Positions 36,690 to 48,180 of a DNA stretch of 64,000 nt are shown here, in pieces. Origin of the DNA: Brienomyrus brachyistius (Eukaryota > Chordata > Actinopteri > Osteoglossiformes > Mormyridae); contig NC_064548.1 of the NCBI RefSeq assembly GCF_023856365.1, positions 6,167,142 to 6,231,141 of the forward strand, given 5' to 3'. Both the position numbers and the translations under genes were made by a program. Each line of letters starts with the position of its first letter. Position 1 is the first letter of the stretch. A model generated the notes under the pieces. That model had not been told where the DNA came from. It saw nothing but the letters and a program-made list of their open reading frames with translations, and did not search any database.

Positions 36690-37737
36690 ATGAAACTAAA
36701 CTACATTTTTCAGAGGATGGCAAACTGAAAAAAACAGAAAGGTGGTGATAAGAAAGCAAGCAAAAGGCCATTGAGTTCAAGCATGGTACTGTCATTGGAC
36801 GCCACCTTTGCAGTAAGTCAGTTCTTAAAATTTCTTCCCTGCTAGATATTCCACGGTCAATTATAAGTCCTATTATGGCATTTAGGAGCAACAGAAAGTC
36901 AGGCATAAAGTGGCAGACCACATAAAATAACAGAGTTGGAGCACGTAGTCCGTAAAAGTCGCCAACACTCTGTTGACTCAATATCTGGAGTTTCCAAACT
37001 TCCTCTGGCATTAACTCCAGCACAACAACTGCGCCAGGACCTTCATGGAATGGGCTTCCCTGGCCGAGCATCTGCGTTCAAGCCTCACATCACCAAGCGT
37101 AATGTGAAGCGTTGGATGGAGTGATGTAAAGCACACCGCCACTGGGCTCTGGGGTGGTGAAAACGTGCTTTTGTAGAGTGAAGAATTTGGAGGAGTCTGG
37201 ATGGACGAGTCTGGGATTGGTAGATGCCAGGAGAATAGTACATGCCTGACTGCGTTGTGCCAACAGTAAAGATTGGTGGGGGAGGGATAATGGTATGGGG
37301 CTGTGTTTCAGGGGTTGGGCTAAGCCCTTTAGTTCCAATGAAAGGATCTCTTAATGCTTCAGCATACCAAGACATTTTGAACAATTCTATGCTTCCAACT
37401 TTGTGGGAGCAGTTTGAGGCAGACCCTTTTCTGCTCCAGCATGACTGTGACCCAGTGCACAAAGCAAGGTCCATAAAGGCATGGGTGGGTGAGTTTGGTG
37501 TGGAAGAACTTGACTGGGCTGCACGGACTCCTGACCTGAACCCCATCAAATACCTTTGGGATGAACTAGAATGGAGATTGCAGGCCAGGCTTTCACCTCC
37601 AACATCAGTGCCTGACTTCACAAATGCTCTCCTGGAAGAATGAGCAAAAATTCCCACAAACATATCCCAAAATCTTGTGGAACGCCAAGAGAGGCAACTG
37701 TTACAGCTGCAAAGGAGGGAACAAGCTCCATATTGAA
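36690..37737 (+). pseudogene. Tc1/mariner-like transposase pseudogene
   Basis: Decayed transposase gene. The longest surviving frame is 37242-37643 (133 codons): [35 protein letters not shown] with the second catalytic Asp kept, and [15 protein letters not shown], where the third catalytic acid (Glu in the usual NPIE) is Lys. Upstream, LHGMGFPGRASAFKPHITK and DGRVW survive but are broken by in-frame stops, including one where the first catalytic Asp (usual SDESRF) should be. The enzyme would cut and paste its own element in the nucleus; this copy cannot. An AT microsatellite follows. Confidence 0.88.
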
Positions 37738-37790
37738 GCATTTGGATTTACCATAATACTCCATACAGTATAGTGTGTGTGTCTATATAC

Positions 37791-37792
<2 letters not shown>

Positions 37793-37844
<52 letters not shown>

Positions 37845-37845
37845 T
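37793..37845. repeat. (TA)n(CA)n microsatellite
   Basis: About 21 TA units followed by six CA units, just after the Tc1 remnant. Confidence 0.9.
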
Positions 37846-37884
37846 TTGTTATTATAGTATGTAGGTTTGAATGACCATAATTGG

Positions 37885-37985
37885 ATTGCATTAGATTAGA
37901 TTAAACTGTCATTGTGCTGAGTTCAGGTACAGAGCCAATGAAATGCAGTTAGCGTCTAAGCAGATGCAAATAAAACATATTCAAA
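37885..37985 (-). repeat. LINE 3'-tail-like fragment
   Basis: 'ttagattagattaaactgtc' then 'cagagccaatgaaatgcagt' matches a short 3'-end repeat seen often in fish genomes, here in reverse. From memory; no coding part remains. Confidence 0.35.
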
Positions 37986-37989
37986 AAAT

Positions 37990-40900
37990 AAATCATGCAT
38001 AAAGCTAAATTATATAATTAAGTGTAAATTATGTTTCTGTGCAAAATATGCATGAGGCAGCATCAGGGGCAGACAGGCAGTACAGTGAGAATGGGTTTGC
38101 TAGGAAATATGACAAGATGCAGTGATACAAATGCAAATGTTCCAGGTAAAATTAGCCATGAAAGCCGAGGATTAAATATGCCAGCATCTTCATAACATCC
38201 CCAGCTTTGTGACTGTGACTGTCAAGTGGTCCATTTGATTAAGGTACGTAATTCTCCCCTGTGTGACCTGCAGTACAGACCATGGCTTGTATTGTGTGCT
38301 GCTGCTCGGTAATTGTGACCAGAAGCCTCAACTGGCAGAATAAATTGTTTTGGATTTATTCATGCTGTACCATTAAACCTGTCAGGTGGCTGCGAGGGGC
38401 AGGCCATTCCACCTAACAATGCTTAGACTTCTAACACAGTGCTACTGGGCTCTTGGTGCGAAAAGAGGCTGTGAAATGGAATTAATGTCACTATGCTCTC
38501 TTGGCAGACAAACTGCTGTTTTGTGTTACCTTAGGTGTAGATGCTGAAAGTTATCTGAAATCTCATTATCTGCAAAAATGTTGTTTGACCTTCATATATT
38601 TATATTCATATATAACTAAAACGTGGGATTTTAGAAAACATCACAATCAGAATGTAACAAATTTTTACTAAACTACTGTATAGCCATCTGCTGTCAAAAT
38701 CAGCAGCCAACTTATTGCAATACTGCTTGCATTTCAATGTGTTTAACATATCTATCATACATGATAAGGAGGCTCAGTACTTAACACTCTACCTCCAGGG
38801 CTGTGGGTGCACTTCCTGTCCCTTTTCTTTTGTCCTACAGTCCAAAAACTTGCAGGTAAGTGAAATGTTGTCTCTAAATTGCCCATAGTGTGTATGCCCT
38901 GCACTGGGCTGGTGTCCCATCCAGTAAGTGACCTTCTGGAATAGGCTCAACACTTATCCTGATCCACTATTACTGTAGATAAGTGGTAAAGGAAGGTGGA
39001 TATTACGCAAAAATACACATTTCCATTGGATTGTGAGCTATTCCACACACATTCATTTTCAAGTTTGACATTGCTTTCACTTGGAATTTTCCGTCAGACA
39101 ACTTTGAAACAATTATATCACATACCCCTAAAAGAAGCTTTAATTGGCCTCATGCATTATGAGATACATGTATATTTACAACCATAAAACACAGAATACA
39201 TATTTTCCACAGTGCGTACACTTCTACAGTCTGCTGGGCTGCCAGATTGGTTAACCTGGAACTGAAACAGAATTTCTGCATCACATATAATATCAGTACG
39301 GATCTTGTACTTGTTGTGTGACTTATTTCAATGGTAAATTCAATTAAAAAGCAGAATATTAGCACCCACTCCATTCTTTCTACTGGAATGGATAACCAGT
39401 ATTGGACATTGCAAATGCATGACTCATGACATAGGTTGCAAATGATTTATTATTTATGAAAATGGGTTTGTTCCATAAAGCTTGGAAAGTAATTGTCTTT
39501 CAGCCCTTAAGCACAGAACACACATTGCTTCTGGAAATGTGTAGTTTCACATTTACATTACATTAATACCGTACAAGATACTTGGTTAGACAAGGCATCA
39601 CGCCGATGTGATAAGGGTTTCTGACATGAAGGCTTTGTGGTGCCATAGGACAGACTGCAAATGCATATCACTGGTGTGACTATATTGACGTATTGGATCT
39701 GTTATGACTGGTTTGTTGTCCAAGGTGTGCCCTGTCCTATACTTCCTGCGATAGATGTACGGCGTCTTTCCACTGGCATACAAGAACCAAGCCTGCCCGA
39801 CCCATGCCACAAAGAGATGCTAGTTACAGCACGGTTGTAGCTCACTGCAATTTCCCACTGCAGAAAGGTCAGTTAAGGCGTTGCTGGGATTGGAGAGTGA
39901 CAGTGATGTAAACCCAAAAAGACGTTTATTTGCTGTTCACAGCAAATACATGATTTACTCATTTCCACTAGCATGTCTGTGACAAGCGTTGTGTTACGTT
40001 AGCATTAAACACTAGTAGTCATTTGCATAATTTTGCATTATGAATCCATTCCATTCAGCCATTTTCTGTTATTTTGAGTAGGAAATTGGACGTTTTCAAT
40101 TTCCAAGTTATTGGGAACGCATCAATACATCACGGTGTGCGATAATATTAACAATGAATAATATATAGAATATGTCATTTTTCGGTCAGGTAATACTTGC
40201 ATATTGATACAGATCACCAGCTAGTAAGCAGGGCTATGTGAGCATGGCTGTGGGTCGCACAATGTACAATGGAATACTATCTCTTTGTGGTACGGCTCGG
40301 GTACAGCTTGGTGGAAAAGCACCATTAGGCTCGATGTGACCCACGATTGGATGAGTATCTGTGAAATTGGGGTTAATGGCGCTGTTTGTGCTGTGTAGAC
40401 ATCAAACTGGAAAGCTACCTTAGCTGTGTATTGGCACGGATGTGTTGTAAGTGTGTTTTTTATGTCAGTCAAATACTACAATGGGCCAAAGTGTATAAAA
40501 TCTAGCTGGCTGCCATGCTTTGAGTCTGGAAATCACTGATTCTACTCACTGTGGAGAAATAAATAAATACATTGAAAGTGCCTTCTTCCTTTGTGCCTCG
40601 TTATTGTGTTTGACAAAGAAAAAACAATCTGCTGCTGTGAATGGATGGATCAAAACAATCCAAACAATGCAATCACCACATCGCTCTTATACGAAATGGC
40701 AAAAATGTATCCATTTTGAGGTTACATTTAGTAACTGGTAATGAATCCTATACATATTTGTTTTACATTATGGAATTAATTAAGGGTTATTTACTTGCCA
40801 TTTCAAAAGTAAACAAAGGATAATTAAGAGGGTGTCTGTACTTAGTTGATTATTTACTGTGGAGTGATAATATGTATAATTAGTTGATTAAAGTGTACAA

Positions 40901-41425
40901 ATGAAATTCCTAATACATATAGCAGTAGGCTAAGATGATTTTGCATTGCCATGGCAATTGATCAACAGCTTTAGGCAAGTCTATGATAAAATTCTATTTA
41001 CACGGACTATTTTGGTTTTTTATTTGGTAGCTAGAAGCACAACAATAAAATAAATAGGTGGATATGTTTTTTTTTTTTTTTTGGTCAAAAGATCATTTGT
41101 GTTGTACATGCACACTTTTACAATCTTGGGTTTGATCGCTTGATTGCCGCTGAATGTGTGGAGTTTGCACCTTTGCTATATTTGTTCAGGGTTTTTTTTT
41201 CATACAGACCGTATAAGATAACTGATGTTCCTAAGCTGCCTATATGTGTCCTTTGATGAGTCCATCCTGTTCATGCATGTGTCCCGCGTGTTACCATTTT
41301 AGTTGTATAGGTGGTTCTGCAATTAGAAAGACTTTTGGTTTGCATACAGTATTTGCGCCTAATTACTTTGCGTCCTAAGATTATACTGTTTTGGGGGGTT
41401 TAATTTTACTTTCTGTACTGATATA
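37990..41425. other. Intergenic, no gene; one old SINE
   Basis: AT-rich. About 38770-39000 is a very diverged SINE copy ('cagtccaaaaacttgcaggt', 'ctaaattgcccatagtgtgt', 'tggaataggctcaacactta'). Nothing else recognised. Confidence 0.45.
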
Positions 41426-41703
41426 TGTCACACGTCGCGGTTGAGCGAAGCGGCGATCGTGCGTGCAGGCGGGCAAGGACAGGCAGACAAGCAGAATACG
41501 GGGCAAAACGGGAGTTTACTAGGGACAGGCACGGACAAACGCTGGGTAACATCAATGACAGACACGGGTTAGTACAAATCAGGAACTTAAATACATGAAA
41601 CAAGGCAGCAGGAAACAAGACACGACTGGGCACGATCAGGAAATCACACGTGGGTAATTAGGGGGCGTGGCACACACGAGGAGCGGACGGAGCGGGCGTC
41701 ACA
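41426..41703 (-). mobile_element. Solo LTR, 278 bp, with 5-bp target duplication
   Basis: A GC-rich island bounded by TGTCAC and GTCACA on the + strand (TG...CA ends) and flanked by ATATA on both sides (41421-41425, 41704-41708). On the minus strand it contains a TATTTAAG promoter-like sequence. Size, ends and 5-bp duplication fit a solo LTR of a gypsy-type element left by LTR-LTR recombination. Confidence 0.7.
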
Positions 41704-42820
41704 ATATATAAGTTTTGTTCTATTTGTTAGTCTTGATGTCTTGGAAAGCTTTGTCTGCCACGTCTCTTTCCTGTCCCCACAACGCGCCACACAAAAGGAG
41801 AGGAAAAAATGAAACCACTTTTGGTTTATCATCGATTCTATTCAAAGTTAGGGGCGTGCGAAAAGCTGAGCAGGAACGATTTCCTGATGTACCTTTTTTT
41901 TATGTAAGACGATGCCGCATCGACTTTTTGCCGGTGCTGAAGTTTGATATTTGTCACTTAGAGGAGATGGAATGGATAAGCGGGAGGAAGCAGCCTGTTA
42001 GAATGAGCTCTCGAAGGCAAGACTGCTCTGACTTATTAATTTCTGATTGCAAAAATCGTGTTTTTCACATTGAAATATATTAGCATTAACCGGAATAACC
42101 AAATCATTGAACAAGGCTTCCATCTGCCATTTGTATTTCATCTGAAGATCCTGAAAGTGAAAAAAAAAAAGAATTTGCTCCAGTGACGGTTGCATGGCTG
42201 CAATCAACTGCATGCATGCATGCATGGCTCTGTAACAGTCGAACCCTTTAAGTTTAATACTTGTGGTAAGTAGGAATAGCCCTGGCTGTTCTGGTGCCCT
42301 AGACAAGATTCTGTGTATTCCGTGGAGGTCCCCACAACCCAGAGCAGTAAGCAAACTAACTTATATTAAAAGCATTTCAGTAGCACAGGGTATCTGCCAT
42401 CTAACTCGCCATCTCACATCTATTTCACAAGTACTAAAATACTAAAAATAGCGTAAATAACTGTAACGTCACAGAATGCCACCAGTGATATTCAGATTTT
42501 CCTACAGTATGTCGCCTATAGCGCCTGGTGGTAGGGCCCACATCGGGGCCTTATCACTTTAAATATGCCTTCTAAATGTGCAGCCTGTTGTCTAAAGAAA
42601 TTCCCAGTCTCTCAGTTTTGTTCATAGATTCATTATTGAATGAATCATCATTGAGATTCAGGCCCTTTGCCTTGACTGTGTGTTTTCAGCTGGCATGATT
42701 GGGATTGGGATCAGTGCTGGGAGCAGATGTGACTAAATTGTATCTTAGTACCAGCGACATCTGAGAAGAGTATTGAGACCAGACCTGATTAGAATATAGA
42801 TGGGAGAGGTCTGATTCTGG
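41704..42820. other. Intergenic, nothing recognised
   Basis: A 122-codon frame at 41715-42083 has no domain and unremarkable composition; I do not call it a gene. Confidence 0.45.
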
Positions 42821-42825
42821 CAACA

Positions 42826-43045
42826 GCACATCCATCCATCTTTCAACCCCTTATCCTGGCAAGGGTCATGGGGAAGGGGGAGCTTATCACAGGATGCACA
42901 GGGCACAAAGCAGGGCTACGGCTTGGTCAGGATGATGCAGGAAGCACACACACGGTCATACATTATGGAAATGTAGAGACAACAAGTAACTTAATTACAT
43001 GTCTTTGGTCTGCAGGAGAAAATTAATGAAATTCAGAGAGAACAT

Positions 43046-43096
<51 letters not shown>

Positions 43097-43155
43097 GGAT
43101 ATATGATTCAAACCCAACAGCCCAGGGGGTGGGCTGCAACAGTGCCCCCTACTGA
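42826..43155 (-). repeat. Old SINE with internal (CA)n
   Basis: In reverse: tail ('catccatccatctttcaac') at the left, 'agagagaacatgca' body, and a 24-unit CA tract at 43047-43094 inside the copy. It ends near 'acagtgccccctactgagtc'. Confidence 0.5.
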
Positions 43156-44025
43156 GTCATCATCCTTGATGTCTTGGACACAATATAGTCAATTTTGTCA
43201 CATTGAACATAATAAAAACAAGAGTCTAAAACAGATGAAGAATATTATATTTGCTGCTTCATTAAATTTTTATTTAAATTTTTTTTTCCTTCTGTCACTG
43301 TATTGTTTGAAGTTGAAAACACCTGCTGCAGCTATGTCTTCCTGAGCCCAAAACACAAGGTAACCAAGTTTCAGTTGTTTAAATGGAGGCAGGCTTATTC
43401 ACGGCTCAATCTAACTCCAGAGGCATCTTCCAGCACCAAGGTTAGCCAAGAGTAAACACAGAACAGTATTGGAAGATGCAATGGCAACAATGAGATGATA
43501 GGCCAGTTCATTTCCAGTAAGCTTTGCATACATATTCCCCAACCTTGTGTCCTAAGATGCCCGGTACCAGCTCCAGGACCCCCATGACCCTTACTTGGGC
43601 AAGATGGATGGACATGATCTTACTTGGCAACAAACTTGAAGGTAACCTTATGAGATTTAAAAGGTCCCCCTTGAAAGGATACCAATCAGAATCACACAAC
43701 ATTGTTATTAGGCTGTGAAGGACAAATTTATTGAGGAACGAGTGTTCCATTTCAGGAGTGGGCCAACCAGTTTCTCTGGATATGGAAATTAGGAAAGTGG
43801 TCTCAGACTTTATTATTGATGCTTTTTGCAAGGAAGGTCAGGTAGATGAACCACACAACAAAAGATGGAGAAAATTAAATGATTGTGCAGGACAAGCAAA
43901 ACTAGTTTCGACGGGACAAGATGAACTGAATAGAAAAGCTCACAGCACAGGCAATAGATACACTCCTTTGTGTTCAAAAGAAGAAACTCTTCTATACTTA
44001 AATATACAAGGATCTGGTGGGAGAA
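43156..44025. other. Intergenic, nothing coding; short SINE-tail scrap
   Basis: 43540-43612 ('ccaggacccccatgaccctt' and 'gatggatgg') is another SINE 3' scrap. The frame at 43731-44048 runs into the minisatellite and has no domain. Confidence 0.4.
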
Positions 44026-44029
44026 ACCT

Positions 44030-44882
44030 AATCCTGTGGGGTACCTGACTCTCAGGATGGAAAGTTACCCTCCCTTCAAATCACATAGTGTGCAGGACAC
44101 CTGACTCTTAGGATGGAAAGTTACCCTCCCTTTACTGTACATCACATAGCATGCAGGATACCTGACTCTTAGGATGGAGAGTCACCCTCCTTCCACATCA
44201 CATCGGGCATGGGGTACCTGACTCTTAGGATGGAGAGTCACCCTCCCTCCACATCACATCGGGCATGGGGTACCTGACTCTTAGGGTGGAGAGTCACCCT
44301 CCCTCCACATCACATCGGGCATGGGGTACCTGACTCTTAGGGTGGAGAGTCACCCTCCCTCCACATCACATCGGGCATGGGGTACCTGACTCTTAGGATG
44401 GAGAGTCACCCTCCCTCCACATCACATCGGGCATGGGGTACCTCACTCTTAGGATGGAGAGTCACCCTCCCTCCACATCACATCGGGCACGGGGTACCTG
44501 ACTCTTAGGGTGGAGAGTCACCCTCCCTCCACATCACATCGGGCATGGGGTACCTGACTCTTAGAATGGACAGTCACCTTCCCTCCACATCAAATAGGGT
44601 ACGGGGTACCTAACTCTTAGGATGGAGAGTCACCCTCCCTCCACATCACATAGGACACGGGGTACGTAACTCTTAGGATGGAGAGTCACCCTCCCTCCAC
44701 ATCACATAGCGCACGGGGTACCTGACTCTTAGGATGGAAAGTTACCCTCCCTTCATATCACATAGCGTGCAGGGTACCTGACTCTTAGGATGGAAAGTTA
44801 CCCTCCCTTCACATCACATAGCGTGCAGGGTACCTGACTCTTAGGATGGAGAGTCACCCTCCCTCCACATCACATAGGGTGC
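44030..44882. repeat. Minisatellite, about 15 units of 56 bp
   Basis: Units of about 56 bp of the type 'ggggtacctgactcttagga', 'tggagagtcaccctccctcc', 'acatcacatcgggcat'. CTGACTCT-like starts fall at 44045, 44101, 44162, 44218, 44274 and then about every 56 bp to about 44834. Each unit carries the dyad GACTCT-n8-AGAGTC. Edge units are more diverged (tgcaggacacctgact, aaagttacc) than central ones. Confidence 0.95.
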
Positions 44883-45289
44883 CTAAATATAAAACTAAGC
44901 TACCACGAACTGCATTCTGGAGACAAACAGCAGCACCATTCTATTCAGGATTAATATACTTTATGAAATATCTGTTTATAAGTCAATGACAAATAGAAAA
45001 TATGTATTTTGTATAGCACTATTGAAATTTGTAGAATGGGCTTTTATGAAGTGCACTTTTGAGAAGGGAAACACACAATTTACTTTACTTTATTAAGTGA
45101 TTTAATTTGTAATTAATGTTAATCCAATTATGGTATAATGGCACTGTCAGAATGGGGGCAAAACAGGGCCTCTAGTTGGCCATGGAAGTGTGGCAGAGAA
45201 ATGCGTTTCAGTCCGGAATGTTCCACTACAAGGACCTGAACCCAATCGGCAGCAAAGAAAATCCCCTGGTTGGTGAGACTGGGGACAGG

Positions 45290-46272
45290 GATGGGAAAAA
45301 CAAACGATATATCCAGTTACGGTCATATACATTTTAAATGGTAAGAAAATTAGACACTTTGATCAGCTGTTGATAGGGAACATTGCTTCATAGTACACAT
45401 CAGCCCTCATAGAAACAAACACAATTTCAACCAATAGTGTGGTAGCCTTTTAAGAATGGACAAGCAAAGCCCAAGCGATGCACAGCAAGGTTAATCGAGT
45501 TAACAGAGCATATGCTGCTGTTTTGGTAACACCAAGGAGAAAAGCCCTCCCTCAGTGGAAGCTTCAAGTGTCGGTGAAGAAAGCGACAGCTCAGCAGCCA
45601 CGTCATATTTTAAAGAAGGAGATGATAATGAGGATAAGGAAGGTAAACAGACGTCTGGGGAAGCACTTTTTGCATTTTAAAGCCTCCCATGACTGCTGCC
45701 GTTTACTGTAAACTGCCAAAAACTTCTGCCAGCTAAAATCAGAAATGCTACAAACTTATTTCACCCCTTCAAGCACTGCCATGCAGTAGAACATACAGAA
45801 TGCAGATGCTTACAGTCACAAACACAGGCAATTAAGGGTTCTACTTTCAGTCTGAAAGAATACAAGACAAATCACATCATGTATAGGCTAAAAATAGGAC
45901 ACAGCATTTTACTTTTCCTTCCGGGAGGGTGGCAGCTCTGCCAGGAATGTCAGATGTGTTTCCTAGAACAAACAGCGAGGCAGTCAGAGAAAAAAACCCA
46001 GCAACAAACTGTACTGTCGCCATTTTCTATTGTTACGCCCATCCACAAAAGAGTTCAATTTTGTGTTCATTATTTGTATAATTAATTCATTAAAATTACA
46101 TTTTATTTTGCAATCCAGTCAATTTCTTGGCTTTTTTTTTAATCATCTAAATCCATTTAATGGCAATTCTAAGGGAATTTTAAATGAAGATGTAGCCTTG
46201 AAGAAAAGAAATGAAAATTATATCATGATATATTGTTTGACAGAAAAAAAATTATCATGATAACCAGCCCTA
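45290..46272 (+). mobile_element. hAT-like remnant
   Basis: Ends in CCAGCCCTA at 46264-46272, the inverse of TAGGGCTGG seen at 34965 and 61016. The segment at 45340-45410 ('taagaaaattagacactt', 'gttgatagggaac', 'cttcatagtacacatca') aligns with 61062-61125. The 77-codon frame at 45478-45711 may derive from a transposase N-terminus but shows no motif. Confidence 0.45.
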
Positions 46273-47999
46273 CAAGTGACCCCCTATCCACCTTCCCCTG
46301 GCAAAATTTGGCAAGGGGGAACCCCTTTCCCTCCCCTAGCAGCGGCCAACATGATAAACGATGAATATCCAGGTCATGTGGTTGGAAAGGCTGGGTGACC
46401 CTGTTCTACATTAGTCTGGCTGAGAGCAGACAGAGGCCTCGCTAACTTCAGGACATGTCATACCTCCAACTGTCGTCTTCACTTAAAAATGAGATGGTGT
46501 GGGGATGGGGGGGGGGGGGGGGGGGGCAAACTGAGATTAAAATGGCTGCATGTTATGTGGTTTTGCTTCCACTTTTCCATATAGTTGACACTTTTTTTTA
46601 TATGACAAACAATCCATATTGTAAACCATCAGACAACAGCATGGAAAAAACTTATTGCATTCTGTTCATCCATATTATGTAAAAATGGTACTTCAAATGC
46701 TTTAATTAATATATGACATTTAAGCAGAAATATAAAACGCTTACACAATGCATTTGATATATAACATGCATTTTGCATATATAATGACATACATGGTTCT
46801 CTCTTACAATGTAAGGAAGCTGAAATTGGAAATGGAATTTTCTTTCAAGCATTCAGCTGCTTTCTCATTCCTTACACCCTGATCTCAAAAATCAGAAATA
46901 CCCTCTACCTCTTCCAAGATGTAAAAGAAAAAGATTCAAGAATTATATTGGGAAACACACTTTACAGTCCACTTGTAGAATATGAAGATGGAGGTCCTGA
47001 CTAAATGTTAAATTTTGATATGGCACTAGCTGCATTTGTATTTGTATAGCTTCTTCTTTAGAGCTCTTTAAACTTCTGAAATGCTGCCATTCAGCTTCTG
47101 CCTGCTTTTAGACATGTGCTTTGGAGGAAAAAAAATACAGACAGTTTAACAAACTAAGCCTCCCATTTTCAGTTAAATGAAAGAATGCAATAATATAAGA
47201 TTGAAAAGCGTGTATAGTACACTGTTTACATCTGAATTTTCATGAAATCTTTCAACATTATAAGATTCTCTTCCCACGAATTTCTGTATTTTTTTTTTAT
47301 GCGATTGTTATTTTATTTGCTTTTCAGGTTGATACATATTTCATATTTATGTCTTTTTTGTTTGAGATATTTTGACAAAGTTTACAGATAACATCAATAA
47401 GATTTTTTTCTTTAATAATACACTTTGCACTTACACAGTATACAGTATTGAGATAAATAACTATCTTCCACCTTCTACTTGATGAAGTCTTTTCCATATA
47501 CAGCGTCTCTCTGTAACCCTTCACCCACTCATCAGTACAATCTTTTCATGCTCTGAAAAAGGCTTCAGATAGAATTTCTATTAATACGGGAGTCAGCCTA
47601 TGGATTATTCAGACACAGTAGTCAGGTGATTAAGATTTCGGGCCCTGGTGTAGGAAAAAGATTCAGTTGGCATAGTAATGTATTTATTTATTGGAGCAGC
47701 AGGTTGCCTGAAGGCAGCTGGTGTTCCAGCTGTTGTACCCTTGAGCAAATCTGATACAAGCACTTAACCATGAATTGCTTAATGTGTTATTTTTGTTCAG
47801 AGTGTGCCATGGGATGAAAGAGTAGACATGATTTATGAAAAACAATATTAAGTAGGTACAAACTTTTCAGTGGGTGGGCAGGTGAAGCAGACACTGGATT
47901 AGTCATAAGATAGCCGGTTTGGTGTTAAATACATATTCCAGCAAATAAATAAATAACTGAGGTCAGAGCCTCTGTTTTTTGCCAAATTATAATTATTAT
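46273..47999. other. Intergenic; 20-base G run
   Basis: Only a homopolymer of 20 G at 46507-46526 stands out. The remainder is AT-rich and unassigned. Confidence 0.5.
46507..46526 (+). repeat. Poly(G) tract
   Basis: Twenty consecutive G on the + strand, a potential quadruplex former; the exact length may be unreliable in assembly. Confidence 0.85.
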
Positions 48000-48180
48000 T
48001 CCATCCATTTCCCAGTGTAGGATTGCAGTAAGCCTGGAGCTGATCCCAGGAAGTTCCCTGCTCAGGATGCCAGGCAATGACACACGCAACAGGCAGATAA
48101 CAGACACTAGTCAAAACCAACTGAAGGTTTTTGACTGCAGGCGGAACCTGAAGAAGAGAAACCTACAGGAAATCCATGGA
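48000..48180 (-). repeat. Old SINE fragment
   Basis: 'ccatccatttcccagtgtag', 'ggagctgatcccaggaagtt', 'caggatgccaggcaatgaca' and 'aggcggaacctgaagaagag' follow the order of a reversed SINE-type repeat, much diverged. Confidence 0.4.

Noticed and set aside
37085..37741. 218-codon minus-strand frame
   Set aside because: Lies antisense to the Tc1 transposase remnant, whose + strand reading is clearly the real one.
44030..44882. CRISPR-like array
   Set aside because: Head-to-tail minisatellite with no unique spacers, in vertebrate DNA.
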